Assembly (NCBI GenBank): GCA_027186245.1
Contig: CP114498.1
Span: 6,455,501 to 6,519,500, forward strand
From: Coriaria nepalensis
Taxonomy: Eukaryota > Streptophyta > Magnoliopsida > Cucurbitales > Coriariaceae
DNA length: 64,000 nt
Direction: 5' to 3'
The notes beneath the pieces are model-generated. The model searched no databases and had not been told where the DNA came from. It was given only the letters and a program-made list of their open reading frames with translations. Of this stretch, positions 39,398-52,398 are shown one piece after another (the stretch's first letter is position 1; the number at the start of each line of letters is the position of its first letter). The position numbers were made by a program, and so were the translations under genes.

Positions 39398-41470
39398 GAA
39401 TTTGACAATTAGTGGCCAAAAAACAGAATCATGTATCTTAATGTGTTTCTATTCTATATAGCTGGTGGAAATATATCACATCTTTCCTGTCTTTCCCCTT
39501 AATGTGCTTTGTATTCATATTCTTTTTTGAAGTCCACAAGAGCTGGAATGAAATGAATGGGTGGAATTCTTTTATCCATCTCTACTTGAAAATGCAATGC
39601 TGGTAAACTATTATAGTACATAGTACATTTTACCTAGATTGTGTTTAAGCTCTTATCGCAGAGAAGGTGGCATTGATTATTATTGTAAATGGATATGGTG
39701 GACAGTTATTAGAACATTGGTTGGACCAGCAGAGGAAGATCTCAGAGAAAAAGCGGGAAAAAGAGTTAGTTGCTAACATTATTTTGAAGAAGCCTGATAC
39801 ATTTAATTGTTTTGTTTGTCTGTCAAGTAGATGGGGGGGAAAATCTCTTCCTACTGGATCAGAAGATGTGGATGATGATGGATCTGAAATTTGTGTTATG
39901 TGGACAAGACAGTTTTCTCTCCAAGTTTTGTTCCGTTTGGCAGGATCCAGATATAAACATTAGGCCTCTTTCAAGTCAGGGAGAGACGATAAAACAACAA
40001 GCTTGTGCCTTTGTCTTCTGCTGATGTAAATCTCTTCCTACCAAGTGGGGCCCATCCCTCTTACTCCAAATTGAAGAAGCTCTTTCTGAAGCTGGGGACA
40101 GGAAATAAACAGGTAGCCTCCAAACCTCCCCAAACTACCCCCTCTTCTGTCCCTTTTCTTTTTGGAAGTGTTGGGAACAACTTATCCATCATAGATTTAA
40201 AAGAGTGGGAAGTGGGTTTGAAAGTGACATTGAAACAATAGCAACCATGTGGGGTTAGTAAGAAGGGGAAAAAGAGAGAGAGATGAAAAAAAGTTCTTTA
40301 GCTTTTTTTGGGTGGATATAATTTCTTAGTGGGTGCTTAATGCTATTATGAAGTTGGGATTACAGTTGGCTCTACATGTCTTATAAGAGAGAATAGAGAA
40401 GTTTTTTCTAGATTCGAGATCAGTAGATGTAAACATAACATCGTTTGCATCATATTACATATAAATTTCACTCTGAGACTAAAATCTAGATCTGTTAGAA
40501 TAATCTTTGGCTAGATAGTAGATACTTATTTGTTTAAATTTTGGATTGAAACGAGATACTTCAGATTTTGTCGTAAATGCAATTCGAGGTGATTTAATGG
40601 GTTGGGCGTGATAGAAAATTGCCACAGCTTTGATAAAACCAGGAAATCACATCAGTGCTATCCTAATCTTGGGCCCCATTTAACGCCATGCATGCCGTTA
40701 CTTGAGGAAGTCTGAATCAGTCATCCATTAATGAAGTCTTAAATATTTGCTTAATCTTCCTACGTGTTTTTCTTTGTCCGGTTCAGCTGTTCTCCTTTAA
40801 AATATTTATTTGGCTGCTCTTTTTCCTTTTTTTCCTTCATATTTTTTATTAGTAAATTGGATGTAGTTAGTAATCACATTTTAAAATTTTCATCTGTCCC
40901 TAGATTAGGACAAGCTGCACGTTTCTTTGTTTACATCTTATCTGTTTGGAGGTACGGTTTTTACGTCCCTCTTCCTTAAGTCAGGGAAAAAATAAATAAA
41001 AAATAAAATAAAAAAGGGTATAAAATTTAATTATATCAAAACTACCGACAAAACTATACCAAATGGTTTTCTATACCAAGATTTTCATAAATATTATTTT
41101 GATTATTTCAAAATGATTTTCTAGTACCAAATTTTTTTGTAAGATGTTGATGAGGAGACTTTAACAATATATATTTCTATTTTGGCCAAAACGTTAACAA
41201 TGTAGAGATTCTGCATTATTTACAGTATTTATTTTTTTCAGATCACGAAGAGTGTTAGGAAAGAAGAAAAGATAAAACTTTTATATAGGAAAGTTAATAT
41301 ACATCATATCATATCATATCATATCATATCATATACAAATCATGAAATATAAAAAAAATTAAGTTTAGACAGAAAATTACATCACACATAAATTACAATG
41401 AAATTACGTCATCATATAATATTTACAAATATATCATTGGAAAAATGTAGGAAGACAAGTTCAAGGTTCT
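39398..41470. other. Kinesin 3' flank and spacer
   Basis: The first several hundred bases are probably the 3' UTR. A few short ORFs there (for example 39667-39963) have no recognisable product. Further on lies AT-rich spacer with an (ATATC)n pentanucleotide repeat at 41304-41334. No RNA gene is seen. Confidence 0.5.
41304..41334. repeat. (ATATC)n pentanucleotide microsatellite
   Basis: About six perfect copies of a 5-bp unit. Confidence 0.9.
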
Positions 41471-42730
41471 TAACATAACAAATATGTTTGATTGCTTCGT
41501 ATGGCTTCCTAGAGAGATTTAACCATAGGAATTTATCATCTCCCGATTTAACAGAAAACAAGAATATTATACTAGAAATAGTAAACCATCAAATTAAAGG
41601 GGAATTTTTGTCCAAATTTGAAGGTCCAAGCCAAAATAAGGATTATTGCCTTAGTCAGTTTTGTCTTCAAAACTTGGAAGACAATAGGTTCGAAAAGGGA
41701 TATCTATGTTCGAAACTAAGGCCTTGATGTCTTTAAATATAATATCCTTTGTTGTCTTACAATCAACTCTTATAAGAAATTTTGTATTGAAAGGTTGAGC
41801 TCGAACTTCAATACACATAGTATAATGGATAAAATTTCATTTTTTTCCTGTCGAATAGTTTTGCTCCTTTCTAAATTCTTGAAGCAAACTGGGGTAATAG
41901 TTTTCCATCTAGTCGTTATTTTAGAATACCTCCAAAACCCAATTTATAACCATCTATTTCTACTATCTTAAAAGTTTCAGATGAGTCAATTTAAAACATG
42001 GTAATAATTTAATTTTACAGACGGACTACGTACATTTCTTGTTCCAATCCAAAGGATTCTTTTTTAGCCTTGCATACAAGGGTTTTTGTAGAAATCTGCA
42101 ATATAATTTAGACTTTCTAAAAACCTCTGAAGTTGGGTTTTGCTTTAATAACATCATTAAAGTAACTTATCTGTCAATTCTATAGTCCTTGGAACTGGGA
42201 CAATAATGTTCTGCTTGATCAAATGACCTAAAAACCTAATTTTTATAGGGAATAGCTTCATCTTCTTGGCAAGATCTAGCTTTTTTAAGACACTTAGGAA
42301 AATTTCTAAATTTTTGAAGTATTGTTAATAGAATTGAAAAATACTAACACATCATCAATGGAAACAATTATGAATCATCATATGGATTAAAAATCTTGTT
42401 CATGATGTTTTGATATTTAGATGGTGCATTTTTTAATTTGAAAGGCATGATATTCCGTTCATAATGCCTAAAGGGTACTGTGAAAGCTGTTTTGTAAGGA
42501 TCTTCTTCTTGAATTTGAATTTTCTAGTATCCAAATTTCAAATCGAACTTTGAAAAAATTTTGGTTATGAATAACTGATTCAACAAATCCCTTTTGCTCG
42601 AATGGGGTACCTTATCTAGCGCAAAGCCTAGTTAAATGGCTTGTAGTTAATTATTAGTCTTGGCACACCTCTTTCTAATACTGCAACGTTTTGTACATAT
42701 GAATATGCTTACTCTTAACATAAAGCCTTT
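41470..42730 (-). pseudogene. Endogenous pararetrovirus (Caulimoviridae-like) RT/RNase H fossil
   Basis: On the minus strand the DNA reads through the fingers and palm of a reverse transcriptase. A VPRLIINYKP segment lies near 42645-42680, then a block at 42390-42500 that includes YKTAFTVPF and MPFKLKNAPS. The polymerase box at 42358-42372 reads SIDD (the family has YxDD), in a shifted frame. Downstream, RNase H-like sequence continues to about 41480. Stop codons and at least two frame shifts break every part, so no functional product is possible. The wording of the palm block (FTVPF...MPF.LKNAPS) fits plant pararetroviruses such as florendoviruses better than Ty3/gypsy elements, but the two are related and I could not run a tree. 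No coat, movement or protease domain was found. Flanks are AT-rich DNA with no LTRs. Confidence 0.7.
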
Positions 42731-44432
42731 TCTTTTTATTTTGAAATATTTTTTATTTTGATATACCTACATTCTATATTTTTTTTTTTTATATTTAAAA
42801 ATTTAACAATTTCGCATTGCTAATTTCTCATTTATCACGTTCGTTTACATACAATAAACACATATCAATGCATATTTATACTCGTTAAATTTCAAATTTT
42901 TACATAAGTTATGAGCCTTAACAACATATCATCAAGTACTTAACTCTATCTTTACTTGATAATTGGTTTGAGAGACCTACTAGAAGAACTTGACCTATTT
43001 TGTTCAATCTAGATATTTGCACAGCTTAGCTTATCAAACTAAACCTGGTGCGAAGAAAATGTCCCCGATCTCCCTTAAAAGATCGGACATTCTATGATTA
43101 TTGGTCCAGTTCAACTAAACTAAGCCTATGGGAGGTTTAGGATAACTAACAATCTCCAGGCTTGGGTATGTGATTAGACCTTGCTAGGTCTTTCATTTCT
43201 TAGCCTATGTAATTCGTCTTAGGTCTTAAATTAACGGCTTGATCCTTTTTTTTTTTTTTTTTCCATTTTTATTCATTCCCGTAGGTATTCAAATGAATTT
43301 GTAATATTCCCAATCTATATAATTTGATCTGTACATTTTTTTTGTTATGTATTTTGCTCTTAATAATAAATAAAAAAAGAAATTATAGGAAATAGCAATA
43401 ATGATAATCAATCATCGTCAAAGTGATGCAGTATTTCATGATAATTGGGCAATGTCTGCACCTGGAAAAACTATATATATTTTTTCTCTTGTTAAGACGT
43501 GAAAGATTAGTCCAATTGTTTGCTGACAAAGTATAATAGAATCATTGCATCTCATCACTAATGTACCATTATATTTTGTCAGGTAATAATAAGGAAAGGT
43601 AATTCTATGATTTTTCTTGAGGTCCCTATCTATATGATTCTGAGAATCGATACAGCTGCCTAACCATATCTTAGCAAAAAGGAGTTAGAAAAGTGACATC
43701 TAATTGGTTCCACCTACTTAATTAATTAGATCCTACTAACAAATCAAATTTTTCAAAAGGTGATTAACCCCAAATCTTAAGGTGGGAATTTTTTTTTTTT
43801 TCCTTTTCTTTTTCTTGTGTTCGATTCGGTATCTCTTACAAAAGTAAAATCTAATTATTGAGCTGAAGTTTTCCATAATAATCCTAAAAGGTAATGATCC
43901 AACAAGATGATCCCAAATTCAATGTAAATACTAATCAAGTATATAGGGCATGGTGAAGATGAAATGTCAACTAAATCAATTGCAATAAAAATAATGTAAC
44001 GTGTGCAACACAGGTTTAGTGAAATCACTTTTTAGAATGACTAAAAACCCTATAAAGACAAAAAAATTTCTTCAACTAAGCTTTAATTTCTTGAATCCAA
44101 ATGTTTGTCCAATTTCTTAAAGTATTAGGATGATGTCTTATTTGTTTTTAAACCACGTAGTTTTGATAAACTTTTTCGATTATCTTTTGATACGATTATC
44201 TCTGTGTCTTTAATTTAAACAGTATACTTCTAATTACTAATTAGTACATGTGGACATTATTAGTGTTTCACGTCCGTTAAATTTTTTTAAAAAAAATATA
44301 TATATATTTCAATAAAATATGTCGGAAAAATACTATTAACACTAAACATACGAGTACGAAGCCGAAATTGACCACAAATTAAAACTAACTTGATATTATA
44401 ATTATTTCCATTAGTTTTTAATGAATTGAGCC
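42731..44432. other. AT-rich intergenic DNA
   Basis: No gene is supported. There are T-runs at 42779-42790, 43245-43262 and 43790-43801. The stretch 42950-43220 is less AT-rich and contains an imperfect inverted pair around GATCTCCCTTAAAAGATCGG (43068-43087), but no known element was recognised. Confidence 0.45.
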
Positions 44433-44437
44433 ATAGG

Positions 44438-44558
44438 TGAAAGGGTACAATAGTAATTGCACTATAATTGTAATCCTAGTTTCTTTTATATATATGTAAT
44501 CTAATAAGAAGAGAACAATAAATACATAAATCAAAATTTTATTTTTTATAATCTCTCG
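44438..44558 (+). repeat. 5' LTR of copia-2
   Basis: It starts TGAAAGGGTACA and shares TCTAATAAGAAGAGAA and ATACATAAA.CAAAA with the 3' LTR. Its end reads CTCTCG instead of the CTTTCA that would complete the TG...CA ends. Confidence 0.8.
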
Positions 44559-47500
44559 CGGAATCATAGCTTGCACTAGGTTAATGCCCAACAATACACC
44601 ATGTCAATCGACGAATCCGAGATAACTCTTGGATTAAGCAACCTATGTGCTAACACCACAACCTCGGCTACTCCTATTGTGGCCAATGTTAGAGCCTCTT
44701 GTATGAGTCTCCTACCAATCCATTAAATAATAAGTTTTATCTCGATTTGTCTAGATGGAACCAACTACTTAACGTGGTAGAATCAAATTGAATTAATTTT
44801 CATCTCAACTGATGTCATTCAATATATTGACGAATTCCTAACACTACCTATATTCACGTATCCAAGTGCACATATCATAGAATTCATCAAATGGAGAAAA
44901 GTATATCGCTTCATGAGCCTCGTTATTAATGCAACTTTGTTTGCCAAAATCACCCATCTTGCTCTAGGGTGTGAAACCGCTCATGTCATTTAGCTTACTT
45001 TAACAGAAGAATACATGAATCAATGTATGGCCAAAAAGTCGCAACTCAAGCTCGAACTACAAACGATAAAGCAAGGTACTTCTTTAATCGTCTATCCTTC
45101 ATCTCCTCCAGTCATCTGCTCCTCATTCTTTTCTTTTTTTTTCTGATTTTCTTCATGTAAACATTCTTTGTAAAAGTTGTCATCAAGCAAAAAGTTATCG
45201 TTTACCTTTTTCTCCTAGTGTTAGTCGTAGTACTTCCTTTATTTTTAATTCATTATAACATTTCGGGACCCTCTCTAGTTATCTCTCATTATGGATTTCG
45301 GTATATTAGTTCATTTATCGATGATTTTAGTTGATTTATTTGGTTATAACCGCTTGCAAATAAATCTAATGCACTTTCATGTTTCCAACACTTTATGAAG
45401 CATGTTAAAAATTATTTCTCCACCTCCATTAAAGTAATTCATTGTGGTCGTGCTTTCGAACTCACTAAGGGTATTTTCAATCCTTTCTCGCCGCTTCTGG
45501 CATAACTTATCACATCTCGTATATGCATACACCCCAACAAAATAGCATTGCCGAGTGAAAAAATCGCCACCTCTAAAAAAAGGCCATCTCTCTCCTTTTT
45601 ATCATCTCACGCCCCCAAAGATTTATGGTATAATGCCTTCTCCATTGCCTCGTATCTCATCAATCGTCTCCTATCTCCAATTCTCACCCACAAATCTCCA
45701 TTTCATATTTTTTTCCTTCGTCCTCCAAATTATTCATCTTTTCGCATCTTTAGTTGCAAGTGTTTTCCCTTTTTAGGTTTTACTCATTTTGATAAGCTTA
45801 GACCAAAATTCATTCCATGTGTGTTCGTCGGTTATTCTCCTAATCACAAAGGTTATAAATGTCTCGATCCACTCTCCTTTCGAGTTTATCTCTCTCATCA
45901 TGTTTGTTTTGATGAAACTTCTTTTCCTTTTCAAGATCTATCTCAGCCCACTTCCGACCCACCAAACACCCCGCCACTCCCTCGCATTCTTCCTCTCCTA
46001 TTTACTATACACCCTACCAGCCCATCCTTATACTTCACTTCCCAGCCTATCTCTTCTCCTCCGTCCCAACCCATCTCCTATCCTACTAATGCACTACCAC
46101 CAGACCCTTTCTTTCTAACCCAAACCTCCACCCTCCAACCCACATCTTCCACTTTGGGCCCACCCCTCCCACTCATAATCCACTCGGCCCATTACCCTAT
46201 GCTTACCACTACCCTTCCCTCATTTTTCTATGGCGCACACCTCCCTTACTCTATCTCCCCATTTTAACATCGACTCCCCTCCACCATTCCCTACCTCCTC
46301 TCTCCACCCTCTGCTGACCCGAACCAAAACCAATTCTCTCCAACCAAACTTTACCCCACTATCTTGCTCTTGATGTTGTCGTCTCTTCTCCAATTTCTGA
46401 ACTCATTACTTTTACCGAGGCTAATCGATATTAGGTTTAGAACACGGCTATGGTTGAGGAACTCCTTGCCCTTCATTCTAATGATACCTGGGTACTTACT
46501 GATCTTTTCCATTGATCCAACCTAGTCAGGTGCAAGCAAGTCTTCCACATCAAGAAACATCTGGATGGTTCTGTTCTTTGCTACAAGGTCCGGTTAGTGG
46601 TGAAAGGCTATCATCAATCTGAGTGCATTGACTACTCCGACACTTTCATCCTGGTTGTTAAACTAGCCACTATTCATATTGTCCTTTCAATTGTTATCTC
46701 TCATGGCTAGTCTATTAGGTAGATTGATGTTGACAAAGCATTCCTTCATGAAACTCTAGAGAAAAAGGAATATATGGCTCAACTTCCTGGTTTTGTCGAT
46801 TTCTGATTTCCCAATCGAGTATGTCACCTCTAGAAGGCCCTCTATAGCTTAAAATAGGCTCCCTGGGCATGGTTTCATCGGCTCACTTGCTGCCTTCTTG
46901 ACCTTGGTTTTGTCAGTTCTCATTCTAATTCCTCTCTCTTTACTCGCAAGTATGGCTCTTTTATTTGTTACATATCGTTTTATGTTAACGATATAATTCT
47001 TACTGGTAATGATGCTATCACTATTTCCCGCCTCATCTTTGCCTTCAATAACTCATTTCGCTTAAAGGATCTTGGTTCTTTGTAGTATTTCCTTAGCACT
47101 AAAGCCACCCCTACATCAAATAGACTGCTTCTCACCCAATTCGGATACATCGCTGATCTCCTTAAATAGACTAACTTCACTGAAGCAAAATCGTTCCCCA
47201 TACATGTAGTTCCCCATACTGAAGCAAAATCGGATCACTGGATTGTTGTTAAACATATTTTTTGCTATCTCAAAGGCACGATCTCCCATGGGCTTCACAT
47301 CACTAAGTCTGCCTCTGCCACGTTAGAAGCCTTCTTCAATGCTGATTGGGTTAGGTGTCTGGATGATCGATGATCTACCACTGGCTTTCTTTTTTTTTTT
47401 TTTTCTAGAGGCAATCTTCTCAGCTGGGTCTCTAAAAAGCAACCGATTGTGGCTCGGTTCAGTACGAAGTCTGAATACCTCATTGTTGCTCTCGCCGCTA

Positions 47501-47802
47501 TTGAACTTCGTTGGCTTTCCTTCCTTCTTATCAAGCTCCATGTACCTGTTACCACTAACCCTACTCTCTGGTGTGACAACATGAGTGCCACATATCTTAC
47601 TGCCAACCTAGTACTCCATGCTCACATTAAACACATTGAAATTGATGTGCACTTCGTACATGATCTAGTCTCGAAGTGCTTGCTCACTGTTCGACACCTT
47701 TCCATAGCCGAACAAATAGCCGATGCTCTAACTAAAAGTTCATCTCGTGTTCGGGTGTAGAATCTTCATTCGAAGCTCACTGTTCATTCCCTAATTTCGC
47801 TT

Positions 47803-47811
47803 GTGGGAGGA
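47803..47811 (+). other. Polypurine tract of copia-2
   Basis: A G/A-rich stretch directly in front of the 3' LTR start. This is the position of the plus-strand primer in LTR elements. Confidence 0.6.
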
Positions 47812-47941
47812 TGAAAGGGTACATTAATAATTCCACAACATTTGTAACCCTAATTTCTTCTATATATATGTAATATGTATAACCTAATAAGAAGAGAATA
47901 ATAATACATAAACCAAAAATTTTATTTCTTATAATCTTTCA
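47812..47941 (+). repeat. 3' LTR of copia-2
   Basis: It begins TGAAAG and ends CTTTCA, a perfect 6-bp inverted terminal repeat with the TG...CA ends typical of LTRs. Confidence 0.85.
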
Positions 47942-50202
47942 ATATGTTAATAGGTGAATGGTGAATCAACATATTTACTTAAGTATTCTAATTAATCTCC
48001 ATTTTAATTATCATAGTTAGTATTCAATTTCACAAATTTAGAACTTAAATTTTCAAATAATAATAATTATAATAACATGAATATTCATATTATCATGTCA
48101 TCGGGGTCACGCTCATATTAATACCTTGATAGATTTGACATTTAAATATTGAAGATTTAACACTTTCTAGTTTTCGCAAATCAAAATTTCCTCCATATAT
48201 ATATATATATATATATATATGTTCTTTATTTTAGTTTTCCTGTATTAATGATATCAAGCCACACTTAAAAAATGAGGTGGAGGAAGTAACAATTTCTTAT
48301 TGATAGAAAATGTAAACAAATTAAAGGGTGCAAATTTCTCATGCAAGTGTGACTGGAAGCTGGACTTTCCTGACAGCTTTTCATGGAAAGTGTTTTTTGT
48401 CTACCATCTTCCTCGATCTGTCATCTGTACGCCATTTCTTGTTTAATTCTACTCTAATAATAAATAACTTAAATCCATTTAAATTATTTTCCATGATTTC
48501 TTACAGTTGTTGGGATTTATTATTTATTATTTATTTTTATAAATAAATAAATAGACTATTTTGATTCCTCTGCCACGTCAGAATTCACGACTGCCAACCA
48601 GGGTATTTGATTCTCCCCAAATTTCTCTCTAAAATATTAGCCAAAAAAAAAATATATATATTAAAACAAAATAAGACAAAAAAAAACTGTTTATTTATTT
48701 AATTTTAATAATAAAACGGTAAATTATTTACAATTATTAATTAATAATATATTAATAATATAATATAAAGTTTTCAGACCAAATATTTTCAAAATAGAAT
48801 GATAATCTATTATTATTATTCTCTACCTATTTTTTCACCTATGATGTGATTTAAAATCTATCCAAATATATTTATATAAATAATGTCAATATATATAATA
48901 CTCTATAGCTTTTTAATTTAAAGCCAATTGATAATACATAAAAATATCAATTAGTTTATTAATTTATATTGTAAAATATATATTTTTAAGAATATTTACA
49001 TCCAATTATTTAAAATTATAAATTAATTATATTAATTAAATTAAATTAAAATATATATAAGAAAAAAAAAAAAGAAATTTATAAAATAGTTGGTTGCACT
49101 GTCAATTTTGTGGTAAAAATCTTAATAGTTGAATTAAGAAGATGGAATCCAGCTAAATTACACATTTGATATTTTATAAGGATTTGTTTGGACTTAAGAC
49201 ACCATTATGTCACTACTTTACAGCTGGTTTCAAGTAAGATAATAATCAAATCAAATTTCTTTTCGATTTAACGTAACATAATATCAAATTCCAATGGGCC
49301 CACGTATTCCAGCTAAATTTCGAAAGCAAATGAGAAAGAAATCACACTATCAATTTAACACTGTTTTTGTTTGGGTTGTGTTAGAAAAAGGTAAGAAGAG
49401 TCTTGCCTTCTTTTAGTTTTACTATGCATTTTTGTTTATCAGATGGTAGAAACAGTATATTAAATACTTCTATTTTTTACTTACAATATATGTCAATCCA
49501 AACTAGACGTAAAACATTTTGGAAAACATTAGTAGGAAGTTTTGTACCATATTTGATTGATGTGTACTAAATAACTACAAAAATTAAGATTTTCTTTTAG
49601 TGTTTTGTCAGACTGTGACATTTTAGTTCAACTAACAAATTTATGTCCCCTCTCATAACAAAAATAGAGAAAATAATGAAAGAAAAAGGGGGGAAAAAAA
49701 AAGAAAAAGGATTGAAGTGAAAATTTATTTTGTAAATGGGGGGGCTCAAAGAATTAATGATAATATGAGGGATACACAAAAGGTTGGATCAAAAAAGCTT
49801 TTGATCGGAATTGATACAAGAATTGATAATAGATCAACACAACTTTCAATTAGTCTATTTGAGATTTTACAATAAGGAATTCAGTGAAAAGAATGAGCAG
49901 TTGAAAATACATAATCCAGAAATTAAAATCAGAAAAATGCTTCCTTCTCTATTTCTTCATTCATAATAACAATAACATCAATATAATACTTGAATCAAAC
50001 TGGAATTTTCTTTTCCTCGGTATATACAGGAACCTCCGTTTCAATCCCGTTAAAGATCCGGACCCAGAAAACTCCTTTATTTCAATTTCATCTAGAGCTG
50101 GAAAAAAAATATCATTATGAAGGGAAAAAAAAAAAAAACCTCAAGATTCAGTTTGTGTTCATTATTGTAATACAAATTTCTCTTACCATGAATGCTCTGC
50201 TT
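47942..50202. other. AT-rich intergenic DNA and bHLH 3' flank
   Basis: No gene is supported. The region holds (AT)n at about 48198-48221, A-runs and TTAATTAA-rich stretches (48680-49070). An AATAAA on the minus strand at 50076-50081, about 122 bp past the bHLH stop, is a likely poly(A) signal. Confidence 0.5.
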
Positions 50203-52398
50203 CTAATTCTGTCCATAACCCATCTGAACTACACTTTGAAGATCATCTTCCCAGAAGGATGAAACCTGAAAAGAGAAGGAAAAAAAAAAAGGTTCAATTT
50301 ATACCACTATTAATTCAAGAGATTATTAATTTATTTTAAGAAAAAAAAGCTTTATTAGTTACTTGAATTACTTACTTGGGAAGGAACAGCTTCGGCAAAT
50401 CCATCAACGGGAGGAGGGCCGTGCGTACTTAAGTTCCGTCTTAGAGTACCACTCATTGCCGGATTTACAGAGAATTGATTCTCATTTCCAGTAGAAATTC
50501 CATTATTGTGTAGTTGTGGAGAAGGCAATTGCAGGGCCTGGTAGTTGTTTGAAAAGCCGGGCATAGACGAATCTAAGGGGTACATAGTTTGCGGTAAAGA
50601 TCCACGAGTTTGAAAGACCTACAATTCAAATAGAAAAAAAAACAAAAAACAAAAAACGGGGGTTAATTAATTGAAAATTTAGATATAAAGCAATGAAAAG
50701 TTGGACTACCGCCTACTAGTACTTTACCTCTTTTGGAAGAAGAGTCTCCATGTTAAAATCCATCCTTGGATTAACAGTAGCCAATTTCATTGATAGAAAC
50801 TGCATAAAATAAACATCAATAAAAACCCATTTGAATAAATAAATAAATAAAATGAAGAAAGATAATTGGAATTTACCTCAACTTGGCGCTGTAATGACTG
50901 CACATAGTTTATAATTTCATCAAGCATCACTGCCTTCCCAATTACCTGAAAATCAAAATCATACCACTTCATGAATTTCCTCTCATAATAAATTTCACTA
51001 TAAAGAAATGATTCATATCTTTTTTTTTTTTTTTCTTTTACAATTTGCAAAGCACCTTATTGCAACCAGGAACCAGATCTTGAAGAAACTTCATCCTTTC
51101 GCTAATCTTCTCTCTTCGAACCTGATCAAGCGACGATCCTAATCAGAATTACAGTACAATTCACAATACATTAAGTAAGAACAATTGGATTAGATAATAA
51201 TTATAAAAGCTTACTCTTTCAGCCAAACTATGGCTATCTGTCGCCTGACCCCTTCTGGCCCGAACATGAATATAATCCTTGGGAGGCTCAGGCGGCTTCA
51301 AATTATCCTTATAATTACAAGTCTTCTGATTGTCATTCCCTTCCCCTCCATTTTTATTCTCACCATCACAACACTCCTCTCCCTTTTCACTGCCCTTTTC
51401 AGTCCCATTTTCCGCCTCCTGTTTGCTCCTCTTCGCCTTCAACTCATCACTCTCTACCCCTGCCTGTAACATCAACTTCACACTCAACTTCACACTAAAT
51501 AGAAAAGTTTTTATTTTTTCTTTTAATAAAAATTTCAGTTTACCTTAACATCTTTAGGATTTGTTGCAGCTTCTTTACCCTTCCCCTTTGTAATAGATTT
51601 CCTCTTCCTGTTATTACAAGCAGCAGCAGGAGGAACAGGTTCAGTTTTGATATTCAATTCACCAAAAGTGACCTGCTCAGAAACAGAGGAACCTTCCCTT
51701 GAATCATTCAATTCTACTCCATTTTCCTCACCCTTTGCATTGCTTTCTAAATTACCCATTTGGGATCCAGAACCGGTAGCAAATTTAAACGACTGATTAC
51801 TAGAAACCCTCGACAGCTTGCCCGATTCGGATTTAGGCATTGATCTGTTGTTACAACAACCCAACTCAGTTTCAACCAGACTAAATTGTCCAACATTTCT
51901 TGTCCCAAAACAGGAAAATCTTGCCGCTCTCTCTGCGAAACCAGGATCGGCCGGAAAAGGGGCCAAGTGGGTCCCAGAAAGTGGAAGGTTTGGTCTCATT
52001 TGTGGATCCATCATCGATAGGTTGAGCTTAGGTGGTGAATTTAATGGGGTGTTATAGCATGAAGTGTTAGTGCTATTATTTCCTGGAATGTAAGGTTGAG
52101 GGGAAATCTCACCGGAATTGCAAATGCTTCCTAGTCTTCCGATGAGTTCTCTGATCATTATGCTGTCTCCGGTGATGGGGGTGGTTGTGGTGGGTCCGCC
52201 GCCTCCATTGGAAGCAGCTGGAGAGGAGACTATGGAGCTTACGGCGGATTCAAAGGGATCGCTCTGATCCATTGAATTATCCCATTTCGGATTGAAAATG
52301 CAGGAATTGTTGTTGTTAAAATCATTCGACTGGATTTCCATCCCGAAATTTGAGTAGTTCCAGTTCATATCATTTGTTAAGAACCTCTCCCTTTCCAT
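50203..52398 (-). CDS. bHLH transcription factor, subfamily XII (bHLH49/62/78 type)
   Basis: Seven exons on the minus strand join in frame to 538 aa: 52398-51544, 51463-51215, 51121-51056, 50945-50877, 50799-50728, 50618-50376 and 50265-50203, all with GT-AG introns. The bHLH domain lies at about 359-413. Its basic region carries the H363-E367-R371 triad that reads the E-box/G-box, followed by helix-loop-helix [20 protein letters not shown]. The N-terminal half has blocks known from bHLH62/78: an [12 protein letters not shown] segment, [11 protein letters not shown] and [16 protein letters not shown] basic [12 protein letters not shown] stretch is a likely nuclear signal. [21 protein letters not shown] block precedes the basic region, as in CIB-related factors. 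It should bind CANNTG/CACGTG sites as a dimer and may act in growth or light-related programmes, but the exact orthologue is not settled. Confidence 0.95.

Larger units (their letters stand above)
44438..47941 (+). mobile_element. Decayed Ty1/copia retrotransposon with very short LTRs (copia-2)
   Basis: It is bounded by related 121-bp (44438-44558) and 130-bp (47812-47941) LTRs, with near-identical 5-bp flanks (ATAGG on the left, ATATG on the right) as a diverged target-site duplication. Inside, in order: a primer-binding-like CGGAATCATAGC (44559-44570), gag (LDGTNYL-type start near 44750), integrase remains (about 45280-45950, FIDDFS and later VFVGYSPNHKGYKC), RT (about 46380-47100, with FYVNDIILTGND where YVDD is expected) and RNase H (about 47330-47750, ending KHIEIDVHFVHDLVS). 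A purine tract (GTGGGAGGA, ending at 47811) precedes the 3' LTR. Numerous stops, the altered YVDD box and a gag-integrase span too short for a zinc knuckle and protease show that it is dead. At 3504 bp it is shorter than the usual 4.5-5 kb. Confidence 0.88.

Noticed and set aside
39667..39963. 98-codon ORF after the kinesin stop
   Set aside because: No recognisable domain, and its position fits the kinesin 3' UTR or spacer.
45548..46267. 239-codon ORF as a possible host gene
   Set aside because: It reads as copia-2 integrase C-terminal part and proline-rich linker (VFVGYSPNHKGYKC), between the element's LTRs.
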